Source: Fulvivirgaceae bacterium JP3-4 (GTDB lineage Bacteria; Bacteroidota; Bacteroidia; Cytophagales; Cyclobacteriaceae). From it: 64,000 nt of DNA. The DNA lies in NCBI GenBank assembly GCA_029309925.1, contig JARKND010000005.1, positions 186,001-250,000 of the forward strand. Reading direction: 5' to 3'. Below the pieces are notes generated by a model. That model was not told where the DNA came from and did not search any database. It saw nothing but the letters and a program-made list of their open reading frames with translations. Position numbers and translations under genes: made by a program. Positions 17,156 through 26,754 of the stretch are shown piece by piece (the first letter of the stretch is position 1; each line of letters begins with the position of its first letter).

Positions 17156-18850
17156 ATGAATGTGAACCTGAAGGGGAAGCAGCAACACACTTACGATGCC
17201 ATCGTAGTTGGATCCGGTATCAGTGGTGGCTGGGCTGCCAAAGAACTCTGCGAGAACGGGTTGAAAGTTCTGATGCTCGAGCGCGGCAAACCAGTCGAAC
17301 ATCCCAACTACCCGACATCAACAAAAAATCCGTGGGACTTTCCGTACCGCGGCCGGCTATCGCCTGAACAAAAGCGTGTGAAGCACATCCAGGCGCGGCA
17401 CTGGTCTTTCCAGCACGACAACGAGCACTTCTATATTAATGATCTCGATAATCCTTACACTGAAAAAAATCGGTTTGACTGGGTGCGTGGAGATGTACTC
17501 GGTGGGCGGTCGTTGCTCTGGTCGCGGCAGTGTCTGCGGTGGAGCGACCTTGACTTCGAAGCAAACCTGCAAGACGGCCACGGGATCGACTGGCCGATCC
17601 GGTACAAAGACATCGCACCGTGGTATGACTACATTGAGAAGTTTATTGGTGTAAGCGGAAACCGCGATGGTATCGCTGAACTTCCGGATGGCGAGTTTCA
17701 GCCTCCGATGGAGCTGAACTGCGTAGAAAAAGATCTGAAAGAGAAAGTTGAAAAGAATTTCAAAGACCGTAAGGTAATTGTGGGACGGACTGCCAACCTC
17801 ACCGCACCGGTTAAGGGAAGGGGACTTTGTCAGTATCGAAGCCTGTGTCACCGCGGATGTCCTTATGGAGCATACTTCAGCACGAATGCCAGCACGCTGC
17901 CTGCTGCATTTGCGACTGGCAACCTCGAATTAAAAACAAACACGCTCGTCAATCGGGTCCTTTATGATGACAAGCTCCAGCGCGCCACGGGTGTCGAAGT
18001 GATCGATACAGAAACCAATCAGGTGACCGAGTACTTCGCGAAGATCATTTTCCTCAATGCCGCCACGGTCGCAACAGCTTTCATCCTCCTCAATTCAACA
18101 TCATCGCGTTTTCCCAACGGCCTGGGCAATGGTAGTGATCAGGTTGGACGTAACGTGATGGACCATCACAAGTGCATGGGCCTTGGTGCAAGTGTTGAAG
18201 GGTTTGAAGATCAATATTACGAAGGACGAAAGCCGATCGGATTTTCGATTCCGAGGTTTAGAAATGTGAAGGAGAAACGCAATGATTACGTGCGCGGTTT
18301 CAATTTGCAAGGTGGCGCCTCACGGTCTGGCTGGTGGCGTGGCATGGGCGGTGACAAGATAGGCAAGGACCTGAAGGAATTCGTCACGACTCCCGGAGGA
18401 TGGAATATAGGCTTTACAGGATTTGGCGAGTGCCTGCCCTACGAAGACAATCGGATCACATTGAACACTGACCAAAAAGATAAGTTCGGAAGGAACACGC
18501 TGAACTTTGATGTGACCTTCAGGGAGAATGAAAAGGCGATGCAAAAAGACATGGTGGCTGTGGCCGGAGAAATTATGGAGGCTGCGGGATATAAGAATAT
18601 CAGGCTTGATGGAAACATGTCGTTTCCAGGAAACGCTAATCACGAAATGGGGACAGCAAGAATGGGACGAGATCCTAAGACTTCTGTTCTGAATGGTTTC
18701 AACCAGATGCATGAGGTACCGAATGTGTTTATCACCGATGGCTCGTTTATGACGTCTGCATCAAGCGTTAATCCATCTTTGACTTATATGGCAATGACAG
18801 CACGGGCTTGTGATTATGTGGTGAAGGAGATGAAGAAGCGCAATCTGTAG
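17156..18850 (+). CDS. GMC-family FAD oxidoreductase (gluconate 2-dehydrogenase alpha-like)
   Basis: A 564-residue flavoprotein that oxidises an alcohol or sugar hydroxyl. The N-terminal dinucleotide fold DAIVVGSGISGGWAAKEL is at residues 14-31 with VLMLERG following; GGRSLLWSRQCLRW near residue 117 is the FAD-loop region of this subgroup, CQYRSLCHRGCPYGAY is a cysteine-containing segment near 227, and the C-terminal catalytic part contains HEMGTARMG and SSVNPSLTYMAMTARA. Related enzymes often work with a small subunit 3 and a cytochrome encoded next door; none is adjacent here. No signal peptide is seen. A hairpin abuts the start codon. Substrate is not predictable. Confidence 0.88.
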   Translation: MNVNLKGKQQHTYDAIVVGSGISGGWAAKELCENGLKVLMLERGKPVEHPNYPTSTKNPWDFPYRGRLSPEQKRVKHIQARHWSFQHDNEHFYINDLDNPYTEKNRFDWVRGDVLGGRSLLWSRQCLRWSDLDFEANLQDGHGIDWPIRYKDIAPWYDYIEKFIGVSGNRDGIAELPDGEFQPPMELNCVEKDLKEKVEKNFKDRKVIVGRTANLTAPVKGRGLCQYRSLCHRGCPYGAYFSTNASTLPAAFATGNLELKTNTLVNRVLYDDKLQRATGVEVIDTETNQVTEYFAKIIFLNAATVATAFILLNSTSSRFPNGLGNGSDQVGRNVMDHHKCMGLGASVEGFEDQYYEGRKPIGFSIPRFRNVKEKRNDYVRGFNLQGGASRSGWWRGMGGDKIGKDLKEFVTTPGGWNIGFTGFGECLPYEDNRITLNTDQKDKFGRNTLNFDVTFRENEKAMQKDMVAVAGEIMEAAGYKNIRLDGNMSFPGNANHEMGTARMGRDPKTSVLNGFNQMHEVPNVFITDGSFMTSASSVNPSLTYMAMTARACDYVVKEMKKRNL

Positions 18851-18947
18851 TCACTAAGACACAAAGACCCCCAGGAAACACGAAGAATTTTATCGCATCA
18901 CCCTTCGTCTTCCTTCGTGTGTATAGTGTCTTCGTGGCTAAAAAATT
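18851..18947. repeat. Word-repeat imperfect inverted repeat between convergent genes
   Basis: Left words AGACAC (18857-18862) and ACACGAAG (18878-18885) pair with CTTCGTGT (18913-18920) and GTGTCT (18926-18931). The whole spacer between the GMC and metzincin stop codons is made of ACACAAAG/ACACGAAG-type words and their complements, and would fold as a long imperfect hairpin in either transcript. A bidirectional transcript end is likely. Confidence 0.55.
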
Positions 18948-21455
18948 TTAGTCGTCTGACTTAACAAACTTTCGCGTCTGCAAAGTAACTCCATCGCCAG
19001 CTCTCAGGAAATACAAGCCGGGTTTCAAATCACTAACATCAATTTCTAACTGACTTTCGCTTTGGGTTCCGGAGAAGATTTTTCTTCCGGAAGCGTCAAA
19101 AATCTCCACGCTCGAATACGCTTTCGGCATCCTGACTATCAGATGACTTCTCACTGGATTTGGATACACTTCGACTAACTCGCCAGGTGTATTATCAATT
19201 CCTGTAATCTCACCCTGTACTGCAAGGTTATCAATTGCCCAGCCCCAGCCGTGTGCGGCCTGGTCGGCAAACAGGCGAAAGCGAATCTTGATCTCATCTC
19301 CAGCCTTGAACGCGCCTGAACTCACTATATCAATCAGGCGCTCCTGGTAAAGCGATGGAATTCCAGTCGCGGCAGAATTATCACCCTGGATGTTGCTGTT
19401 ATATCGGGAGAGCCACGCTGAATTCGCGCGGGAGTCATATCCGTCTTCGAAGGGAATCCAGGTAGCACCGTCATCTTTAGAACCTTCTACTACAACATAA
19501 TCGAAGAAGTCATTGTCACCGAACTCAGATCCGTTCTCTCCGGGCTCAACCAGCACAATCTCATCAAAGCGGATAAAATGATTAGAGGCCGAAACGATAA
19601 TAGGAACTTGAAGCTGATAGGTGTAATTGCTCTCATCATTCGGACCTGATCCGTTCTTGTAAGGGTGATCTGAATGGATTGCCCCATTGGTAAAGTTCGC
19701 AGGTGTTCGGATGGAAAAACTGTTCCCGATAAAATCGAATGACTCCGAATTAAAATTATTGGTATAAGAGCTTCGGGCTGCCACATCTCCCGTAACAAGC
19801 ACTGTGTAATAATCACTCGATGGCGCTGCAGATTGATTGGCGCTTGCGCTTGCATCGCGGGCTACGAGGCGATAGCGGATCAGGTCGCCAACGTTGAGAG
19901 AAGAAGGCACAGGAATGACAGCGGTGTAATTGTCTGTCGAGCCGACTCTGGTCATCGGCACATTTCCAGTTGTCGAGATACTGCTATACCTGTATTCAAG
20001 ATTGATCGATCCAAGAGTAATATTGTCTGTGACAGTAGCATCAATTTTGATTTGCGTGTCAGTTTCAAGGATGAAGTCAACAGGCGTGTGGGTGATCTCC
20101 GGTCCCTCGGTGTCGGGAGCAATCGTGACTACGTTAAAGTTTTGAACTGCAGCCTGATTTTGTGTATGCACCAGGCCAGGATTTCGGAAAATTCTGGACA
20201 GGTTATCCTCCACGGTGATATAGTAGGCGTACTGGGTGTTAACAATGGTGCCGGGTAGCGAGGCGCTGTACTCATTCGCGACTCCAGTCGGTGTCATCTG
20301 TACGGCAGTGTAGTTAGCGTTTGCCGCAGTCCGGTAATTCAACAGCACGGTGGCGGGCTTAAATCCATTATCGGAAATTATCGTTGCCTTTACGGGATAG
20401 GGTTGTCCATCCTTTCTTTCCGAATCTTTCACCGCGGTATGGTTGATCCGCGTAGAGAGCCAGCCCATGTCGTTGAGTATGGCCAGGGCAATTGCTCCGG
20501 GCTGATGAATCGCTTCCTGGGCCGCGATCTGTGGCGTCATGAGATTGTTGGCATCCCCGGGCGTTGAAAATGAGCTCTCATCCAGGTGGGCCACGCTTGA
20601 TCCTGCATCAAAAGTTGCGGGTGCATAAATCTTTGGCAGGGTTCCGGAAGGCGAAGCCAGCGGAGAATTGTAGAAGAGATTATTGCTCGTCAGTTGGCCA
20701 TTCAAAGCTGTTGATGGTGATGCAAAGCCTGAAAACAAACTTTGTTTACCTGAGTTAACAACAAAGAGGTCGTACACAAAGGGAACATTGTCCAGCCCGA
20801 CCGAGCCCTGACCATTTTCTGAATCGTATGTGTCTACGAATCCGAGACCGTGACAGATCTCATGCAAAACTACGGTGACCAGGTCAGTCTTGCCTGCCGT
20901 AGGTTTGCCATCAGTTCCGAGATACCAGTTTCCATTGCTGTTGAACGTTGCAACGATATCAGGATCAGTGCCATTCATGTTTGTTCCTGAAAGTTTTTCT
21001 GCGAGTGCCACAGGGTAATAAACGTTCTGATGCTGCGCGCCATCGAAGTTGGCATAGGCTGCGCCCCAGCTGGCCTGGCCGAGAACACCCGAATTTAACG
21101 CTCCCCACTGCGCGCGGATGCGAATCGGAACTGTCGAGGTCAGTTGCGTTTCCCAGATATCAACAGCAAACTGAAAGGCATTTTTGGCGAGATTGTCAGC
21201 TGGGAAATTTATGTACTCGACTTCAATATTTACGGTTTTGACCCTTCCAGACCCATTTCGTAGTGATTGACGGAATTCAGAGGGCACATCGACATGATAA
21301 TCCGCAGCTGCGATCTTCCCGTAACAGATGATCGGATTCAGGCCTTTCAGAACCTTCAATTCATTTTTTTGAGCGCTCGCGATGAATGGTAGCAGCATCG
21401 CGACAAGCGCCAGCCATTTTATATATTTTCTTCCGTCTTCAGACTTATATTCCAT
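18948..21455 (-). CDS. Secreted metzincin-like metalloprotease with T9SS type A sorting domain
   Basis: An 835-residue exported protein. Residues 1-28 form a signal peptide (WLALVAMLLPFIASAQ). The zinc site HEICHGLGFVD spans 198-208: HExxHxxGxxD, with Asp208 as likely third ligand, as in snapalysin; NLMTPQ near 304 would be the Met-turn. After about residue 340 come Ig-like beta domains and a jellyroll-like domain with IDNLAVQG near 750. The last 80 residues (YPNPV, IFDASGRKIFSG, DVSDLKPGLYFLRAG) are a T9SS C-terminal domain, so it is moved across the outer membrane. The ATG at 21455 shares its A with the DUF58 TGA stop (TGATG), which ties its translation to the MoxR operon. Its target is unknown. 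Confidence 0.85.
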   Translation of the reverse strand: MEYKSEDGRKYIKWLALVAMLLPFIASAQKNELKVLKGLNPIICYGKIAAADYHVDVPSEFRQSLRNGSGRVKTVNIEVEYINFPADNLAKNAFQFAVDIWETQLTSTVPIRIRAQWGALNSGVLGQASWGAAYANFDGAQHQNVYYPVALAEKLSGTNMNGTDPDIVATFNSNGNWYLGTDGKPTAGKTDLVTVVLHEICHGLGFVDTYDSENGQGSVGLDNVPFVYDLFVVNSGKQSLFSGFASPSTALNGQLTSNNLFYNSPLASPSGTLPKIYAPATFDAGSSVAHLDESSFSTPGDANNLMTPQIAAQEAIHQPGAIALAILNDMGWLSTRINHTAVKDSERKDGQPYPVKATIISDNGFKPATVLLNYRTAANANYTAVQMTPTGVANEYSASLPGTIVNTQYAYYITVEDNLSRIFRNPGLVHTQNQAAVQNFNVVTIAPDTEGPEITHTPVDFILETDTQIKIDATVTDNITLGSINLEYRYSSISTTGNVPMTRVGSTDNYTAVIPVPSSLNVGDLIRYRLVARDASASANQSAAPSSDYYTVLVTGDVAARSSYTNNFNSESFDFIGNSFSIRTPANFTNGAIHSDHPYKNGSGPNDESNYTYQLQVPIIVSASNHFIRFDEIVLVEPGENGSEFGDNDFFDYVVVEGSKDDGATWIPFEDGYDSRANSAWLSRYNSNIQGDNSAATGIPSLYQERLIDIVSSGAFKAGDEIKIRFRLFADQAAHGWGWAIDNLAVQGEITGIDNTPGELVEVYPNPVRSHLIVRMPKAYSSVEIFDASGRKIFSGTQSESQLEIDVSDLKPGLYFLRAGDGVTLQTRKFVKSDD

Positions 21456-22786
21456 CAGATTAATCCTCTTGCCTTTAATTCAAGATACTTGTTAATGGTA
21501 TCCACCGAAAGATTTTGCGGTGAGGTAAGTACAGCGTGAATACCCGCGGCAGTCAGTTCTTTCACAATCAGCTTCTTTTCCAGCGCCAGCTTTTCTGCAA
21601 TCGCCTTGTGATAAATCTTCTGAAGATCTTCGGCTGGCCGCTCAATCAGCTCACGGAGTTCCGTGTTCTCAAAAAAGATGACCACAACAAGGTGCGCCTG
21701 TGCTAAGCTAAGCAGGTAGCGCAATTGTCTTTTCAGTCCGTAGACGCTTTCGAAATTTGTGTAGACCAGTAACAAGCTGCGCTGCGTAAGCTTTCTGCGA
21801 ACCAGGTTGTGAACAACTGAAAAATCCGTTTCGCGGTAGGCTGTCTTTTGATTGTAAAGAACTTCAAGAATTTTCCCCATCTGGTTACTGTTGCGGCCAG
21901 CCGGAACCATCGTGCCGATTTTATCCTGGAAAGTGATCAACCCTGCCTTGTCGGATTTCCGGATAGCAATGTTTGAAATGACCAGTGTGGCATTGATGGC
22001 GTAATCGAGAAGACTCATGCCTTCGAAGGGCATTTGCATGACACGACCCTTGTCTACCAGGCTGTAAACCTGTTGTGATTTTTCGTCCTGGTAGTGATTG
22101 ACCATCAGCTGATTTTTTCTGGCAGTAGCCTTCCAGTTGATTGTGCGGATGTCATCGCCACTCACATATTCTTTGATCAGTTCAAACTCCATATTCTGTC
22201 CTATCCGTCTGATCTTCTTGATGCCGACATCCTCGAGCCGGTTTGAGATGGCCAGGAGCTCGTATTTCCTCATCTGAATGAACGATGGGTAAACCGGTAC
22301 GAGCTTATCCGCTGAAAAGCGAAATCGCCTGCAGATAAAACCTATGGGAGAACTGACAAAAACATTGACTGCGCCAAAAGAATACTCTCCGCGTTTGACA
22401 GGCCGAAGGTTATAGCGGATCGTCTTGTTCTCGCCTGCTGCAAGTGAGACGTAAAAGCTGACGTCACGCCTTTGAAACTGGTGGGGGATCTCATCAATGA
22501 CCCGCAGGAATGCCTCGAAAGGATAGAAACTCTGCAGGTATATCCGAATTTCATTTTCGTCTCCATTCGACAGCTTCTCAGGGGCAAACCGATGGCCGTG
22601 GAGGCCGCGCCTTGTCCGGTACAGGAGAATAAGATCAGTCAGCAATACTCCGAGAAAAGCTGCGAAGAGTACTTTGGGAATCAGGATAAAATCGCCAAAG
22701 ATGAATGTGAGAATAAAGCACGAAGCAATGATTCCCACGACAAGGAAAAACCGGTTATTGAGATATAGTGATCGGATGAACTTCAC
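21455..22786 (-). CDS. DUF58 domain-containing protein
   Basis: A 443-residue protein with two N-terminal transmembrane helices (about 12-29 and 35-52), a middle region, and the DUF58 core with the hallmark SGDDIRTINWKATARKNQLMV near residue 209, followed by a von Willebrand A-like fold (VYSLVDKGRVMQMPFEG, RSLLLVYTNFES). The metal-binding DxSxS of true VWA domains is degenerate (DKGR). DUF58 proteins are regularly encoded with MoxR AAA+ ATPases and are thought to be their partners at the membrane. It starts one base after the moxR stop and is followed by TGATG coupling to the metalloprotease. Confidence 0.9.
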   Translation of the reverse strand: MKFIRSLYLNNRFFLVVGIIASCFILTFIFGDFILIPKVLFAAFLGVLLTDLILLYRTRRGLHGHRFAPEKLSNGDENEIRIYLQSFYPFEAFLRVIDEIPHQFQRRDVSFYVSLAAGENKTIRYNLRPVKRGEYSFGAVNVFVSSPIGFICRRFRFSADKLVPVYPSFIQMRKYELLAISNRLEDVGIKKIRRIGQNMEFELIKEYVSGDDIRTINWKATARKNQLMVNHYQDEKSQQVYSLVDKGRVMQMPFEGMSLLDYAINATLVISNIAIRKSDKAGLITFQDKIGTMVPAGRNSNQMGKILEVLYNQKTAYRETDFSVVHNLVRRKLTQRSLLLVYTNFESVYGLKRQLRYLLSLAQAHLVVVIFFENTELRELIERPAEDLQKIYHKAIAEKLALEKKLIVKELTAAGIHAVLTSPQNLSVDTINKYLELKARGLI

Positions 22787-23764
22787 CTATCGCGGTACTT
22801 CAACTTTATCTACTATCAGCTTAATAATTTCATTGGCGGTAACGCCTTCCATCTCCTTATCTGGTGTCAGCATGATGCGATGACGCAACACGGGAAAGGC
22901 TACAAACTTTACGTCTTCCGGGGTCACGAAATCCCGGCCGTTGATGGCAGCGTACGCTTTGGAGCTGTTCAACACAGCCACCGAGGCACGCGGTGAAGCA
23001 CCGAGGTAAAGTGAGTTGTGACTGCGCGTTTCGTGAACGATCTGCCCGATATAGCGCAGCACATTAGGCTCCACGTGAATATCCTGCACCAGCTTGCGAT
23101 ATTTCTTTATGTCATCTCCACTAAGAATCGCTGAAACAGAATTGATAGGCGCGTGACCCTTGCGCGTGTGGTGGCCGGTGATGATCGAAATCTCATCTTC
23201 CAGTTCTGGGTAGCCGACTTCAATCTTGAAAAGAAAACGATCGAGCTGTGCTTCAGGCAGGCGGTAAGTGCCCTCGTGCTCCACGGGGTTTTGCGTGGCC
23301 ACAACGATATATGGAGCTTCCATCGGATAGGTTTTTCCGTCAATGGTCACCTGTCTTTCTTCCATCACTTCGAAAAGCGCAGCCTGCGTTTTAGCCGGGG
23401 CCCGGTTGATCTCATCAATCAGAACGATGTTTGAAAAGATGGGGCCGGGCTTAAACTGAAACTCAGATGTCTTTACGTTGAACACAGATGTTCCGAGCAC
23501 ATCCGAGGGCATCAGGTCTGGCGTGAATTGTATGCGTGTAAAATTTACAGAGATCACCCGCGAAAGCAATTTTGCAGTCAGTGTTTTTGCCACCCCGGGC
23601 ACACCCTCAATGAGCACATGCCCGTCAGCAAGGATCGATGTGACAAGCAAGTCAACCATGTGGCGCTGGCCTACGATCACCTTGGCGAGTTCCTCCCGGA
23701 TTTTCGCAACACTTTCGCTCAGTGCCGAAAGATCAACGCGACTGGCAAATGCTTTTTCTTCCAT
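22787..23764 (-). CDS. MoxR family AAA+ ATPase (first copy)
   Basis: A 325-residue ATPase with Walker A LIEGVPGVAKTLTAK at about residues 51-65, Walker B VLIDEINRAPAKTQ near 115, sensor-1 VVATQNPVEHEGTYRLPEAQLDRF, and the C-terminal lid with GASPRASVAVLNSSKAYA. MoxR proteins act as chaperone-like remodelers for maturing partner complexes, usually VWA or DUF58 proteins; here DUF58 is next door. The ATG at 23764 was preferred to a TTG at 23803, which lies in a spacer of repeated TTTGATTATTG words. It follows the DUF4350 gene by 59 bases and precedes DUF58 without a gap. Confidence 0.92.
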   Translation of the reverse strand: MEEKAFASRVDLSALSESVAKIREELAKVIVGQRHMVDLLVTSILADGHVLIEGVPGVAKTLTAKLLSRVISVNFTRIQFTPDLMPSDVLGTSVFNVKTSEFQFKPGPIFSNIVLIDEINRAPAKTQAALFEVMEERQVTIDGKTYPMEAPYIVVATQNPVEHEGTYRLPEAQLDRFLFKIEVGYPELEDEISIITGHHTRKGHAPINSVSAILSGDDIKKYRKLVQDIHVEPNVLRYIGQIVHETRSHNSLYLGASPRASVAVLNSSKAYAAINGRDFVTPEDVKFVAFPVLRHRIMLTPDKEMEGVTANEIIKLIVDKVEVPR

Positions 23765-23823
23765 AAGTTGTAAAGTTCCAGATTTCCAATAATCAAATTT
23801 CAATAATCAAATTCCAGAAGCCA

Positions 23824-25008
23824 TTAATGCTTGACCGTCAGAAATCGTTCAATCTTTTTATTCAGCGAAACGAGTTGCTCTGCTGTGATGCTTTTCAGCG
23901 AATTGACATAGACGATCATCGTAAACAGGCTCTGAACCTCCTCCCTCGCATGCCCGGATTTCTTTGAAAGATTTTCATAAAACTCTTCATCAAAATGAGT
24001 TGTGCGCACAAGGTAATTCGCTCGGATGTAATCAAGTAAAAATGCAATTTTTTTCTCTGCAATATTTTTATGATCCCCATGCTGAAAGTAAAGATTACCG
24101 ATGGTGGATACGAATTCGAGTGATGTATTTCGCAAAGGCTTCAGCACGGGAATGATGCGTTGTTTGCGTTTGCTTTCGAACAACATAAAGATCAGTATCG
24201 CGGAAATCGTAAGGTAATAAGCCCATGCAAGGGGCTCGGTAGTCAGCACGAACCGTAGCGGGCTTCCGGATTCCATTCGTCCGAGGTGATAAAACTCCGT
24301 CCATGAAACATCCCGGTCAGGAAGGGCAGAAAGCGTTGAGGCAATAAATTCCTGGTTGTCATTCGCAAGAATGTAAATATTGGTAAAAACCAGCGGAGTT
24401 GAATTCAGAATGAAGCTCCCTCTTCCACGCTTCACGCGAATCGTCACGGGGTAGCCATAACTGTTCCGGGCAAGAACGGTTGTTGCCAGTGTGTCAAACT
24501 GATTGAAGTATGATGATACATTTCCCCTGGCAAAATAGTAGCCCTTCGCTGTATCGACCGAAACATTGCTGAGGTGGAGTGCGAGGCTGTCGTTTCCGGC
24601 CTCTGCAATTTCATCGAGCACGACATCGCGGAGCCGCAAGCCCAGCGTGTCTCTAAATACGCCTCCGAAAGACATCGCGCTGATCAATACATTGCCACCG
24701 TTCTCCACGTGCTTCAGCAGGAACTCAGTATCCGGCTTGTCGCCCTCAAAATCTGATGTGAGGATAAAAATGTTCTGCCCTTCTTTTAGCGATTCTTTAA
24801 TCTCATAAACAGTCTTAAAGTGATGGTCGATTTTTCCTTCTTCAAAAATAGAAGGCATCAGCTCGTACAATGCATAGGCACCGTAAGGATTCTTATCATC
24901 ATGTGAAAAGGTAATCGTCCAGTCGAATTGCTTTGGGCTCGCCAGCTGTACCAGCACATACAATGCAAGTGCACCTCCGACATACATGATATATTTCCAG
25001 TCCTTCAT
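23824..25008 (-). CDS. DUF4350 domain-containing membrane protein
   Basis: A 394-residue protein with an N-terminal transmembrane helix (residues 4-22, YIMYVGGALALYVLVQLAS), an extracytoplasmic DUF4350 domain (about 38-245) with NIFILTSDFEGDKPD and HVENGGNVLISA that resembles a flavodoxin or glutamine-amidotransferase-like fold, a second helix near 263-280 (YYLTISAILIFMLFESKRKQ), and a cytoplasmic helical tail. This family is encoded with MoxR, DUF58 and DUF4129 genes across Bacteroidota; its function is not known. Its ATG shares one base with the DUF4129 stop, so the two are translationally coupled. Confidence 0.85.
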   Translation of the reverse strand: MKDWKYIMYVGGALALYVLVQLASPKQFDWTITFSHDDKNPYGAYALYELMPSIFEEGKIDHHFKTVYEIKESLKEGQNIFILTSDFEGDKPDTEFLLKHVENGGNVLISAMSFGGVFRDTLGLRLRDVVLDEIAEAGNDSLALHLSNVSVDTAKGYYFARGNVSSYFNQFDTLATTVLARNSYGYPVTIRVKRGRGSFILNSTPLVFTNIYILANDNQEFIASTLSALPDRDVSWTEFYHLGRMESGSPLRFVLTTEPLAWAYYLTISAILIFMLFESKRKQRIIPVLKPLRNTSLEFVSTIGNLYFQHGDHKNIAEKKIAFLLDYIRANYLVRTTHFDEEFYENLSKKSGHAREEVQSLFTMIVYVNSLKSITAEQLVSLNKKIERFLTVKH

Positions 25009-25763
25009 TACAGCTTGCTTTTAAAGTCCCGGAATGCCGACTGCACTTTATCAAAAGTTTCACGGTTGACCTGGAAGTTGCCATACCAGGCGTAGTCGAA
25101 GTAAAAACTCAGTTCGTTAAGCCCTCTTCGTAGATCGGTTTGCTGAAGCTCCCCGACATAATCATGATTCGTCTTTCCCAGCTGCCACAAGATCAGATGA
25201 CGGTCAGCGAGAAGCTTAAGCGAATAGAGAAACAGCAGCCGGATCGCCCGTCTGAAATCCTGCCGATTGATGGATTCCTGGATCAGCTTTTCAAAATCCA
25301 TTTCGTGAATATTCTCGTCAAGTGCTTCCAGTTTCTGAGGCGACCCTGTGCGGGAATAAAGCATCCGGAAAGCATTTACTTTCAATACGGTCATGACGAG
25401 TACAACAATCAGCGCCACAAGGCCGATGTAAAGGAAGAAACGACCCCAGTCAGTAGTGTATGCAGCTTCAAAAAAGGAATTGATAAATTCAGCGATCCAG
25501 CGGAGGATCCTGTCCCACAAACTTTCCGCGACTGTCGGCAGTTCCTTATAATCGAGCGCTGGATCCTGCTTTAGTTCGCGCAAGGTCTCGGATGAGAACG
25601 ACTTCTTCTCAATGTGCACTGTATCGGAAGGCGCGAAGTACGTACGGGTATATGGATCCGCATCAACAGATTCCATTTCTGATGTACTGTCTTCTTCTTC
25701 CTGCGCATGCAGGTTCAGAGAAGCAAACAGAAACAGAGTAAGAAGAAAGACGCGAATTGCCAC
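25008..25763 (-). CDS. DUF4129 domain-containing protein
   Basis: A 251-residue protein with a cleaved signal peptide (residues 1-20, FLLTLFLFASLNLHAQ), an acidic extracytoplasmic part (EEEDSTSEMESVDADP), one transmembrane helix near 108-132 (RFFLYIGLVALIVVLVMTVLK) and a cytoplasmic DUF4129 domain with DFRRAIRLLFLYSLKLLADRHLI and a final helical FYFDYAWYGNFQVNRETFDKV. In many bacteria DUF4129 is fused to transglutaminase TgpA-type proteins; here it is separate. It starts five bases after the neighbouring membrane-protein gene stops and overlaps the DUF4350 start. Confidence 0.87.
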   Translation of the reverse strand: MAIRVFLLTLFLFASLNLHAQEEEDSTSEMESVDADPYTRTYFAPSDTVHIEKKSFSSETLRELKQDPALDYKELPTVAESLWDRILRWIAEFINSFFEAAYTTDWGRFFLYIGLVALIVVLVMTVLKVNAFRMLYSRTGSPQKLEALDENIHEMDFEKLIQESINRQDFRRAIRLLFLYSLKLLADRHLILWQLGKTNHDYVGELQQTDLRRGLNELSFYFDYAWYGNFQVNRETFDKVQSAFRDFKSKL

Positions 25764-25767
25764 GATG

Positions 25768-26754
25768 TTAATAGTGTTCGTCAGGTGGAGTGGTAGGAGC
25801 TGAAGGTGCCTGGCCGAACGAATTGAGTTCGGTCATCAATCCCCTGGCTTCTTTGCGTTCAACAAGATTGAAATATTGGAAGGCAATGCCAATGGCAGGC
25901 AGCGAATACAAAAGCATTTGCGCCAGGTAGTACAGTGTCATCAGTACGGTTGAGACAATTCCCATGTTCGATCCGGTAGATTCAAAACCATCTACGCCCG
26001 CACTGTGAAGCGATGAGATGATGGTCACCACATACCAGGGAATCATGAAGACATAAGACACCACTCCCACCAGAAGATAAAGGACCATCAAAATTCCAAA
26101 AGTACTCCACCACTTTCCCTGCACCAGCTTAAAAGATCTAAGCAACGCATCCATGAAGCCGATCTTTTCATACGAACGGATGATAAAAATCAACGAGCTG
26201 CCGACAAAGAAGTAACAAACTGCCACCACGACTCCAATTACCCCAAAAAACACCAGGAAAGGTGATACCACACCCAGCAATGCCACCGGGATGAATAAAC
26301 CGACATACACTACAATTGCCAGAAGTGTAAACAGGAAGCAAGTTCCGAGGTACATGAGGAACGTCTGGCGGACACGGTCCCATACATCACTTACATCGAT
26401 CTTACTGGTTTGTTTTTCTTCATACAGTATGAGGTAGTTGTTGATCGTTGCCAGGCTGGCCACGGTGCTGATGAGAAGGAACAACATCATCAGCGCGATC
26501 TTCATCCAGAAGCCGGGAGAGGAAAAGAGCGAAAGCATTTCATCCCTTGCACCCATCGGGTTGAATGCATTGGAGAACATATCCTGAAAGAACGAGCCCA
26601 TCAGCAAGCTTGCGAGAAGAACCGGTGGACCCGCAATCAAAAGAATGCTTTTCCCGAGTCCTTTAAAGTTTTGACGCACGAACTCGAACGTCACGCTCAT
26701 CTTATTGCTGAAGTCGCGCGTTCTGTGATAATTGATTACTGCTGAATTTTCCAT
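25768..26754 (-). CDS. Polytopic membrane protein of the SpoIIM-MoxR operon
   Basis: A 328-residue membrane protein with about six hydrophobic segments (approximately 38-58, 85-112, 128-160, 163-190, 215-245 and 275-295). It resembles membrane proteins found at this place in Bacteroidota clusters, starting with a basic RDF-like motif (YHRTRDFSNKMSVTFEFVRQNFK) before the first helix. The cytoplasmic tail is rich in Pro and Thr (QAPSAPTTPPDEHY). The ATG at 26754 overlaps the SpoIIM-like gene by 53 bases; an ATG at 26700 would avoid the overlap but cut the RDF motif, so the longer form is favoured with moderate certainty. Function unknown. Confidence 0.75.
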   Translation of the reverse strand: MENSAVINYHRTRDFSNKMSVTFEFVRQNFKGLGKSILLIAGPPVLLASLLMGSFFQDMFSNAFNPMGARDEMLSLFSSPGFWMKIALMMLFLLISTVASLATINNYLILYEEKQTSKIDVSDVWDRVRQTFLMYLGTCFLFTLLAIVVYVGLFIPVALLGVVSPFLVFFGVIGVVVAVCYFFVGSSLIFIIRSYEKIGFMDALLRSFKLVQGKWWSTFGILMVLYLLVGVVSYVFMIPWYVVTIISSLHSAGVDGFESTGSNMGIVSTVLMTLYYLAQMLLYSLPAIGIAFQYFNLVERKEARGLMTELNSFGQAPSAPTTPPDEHY

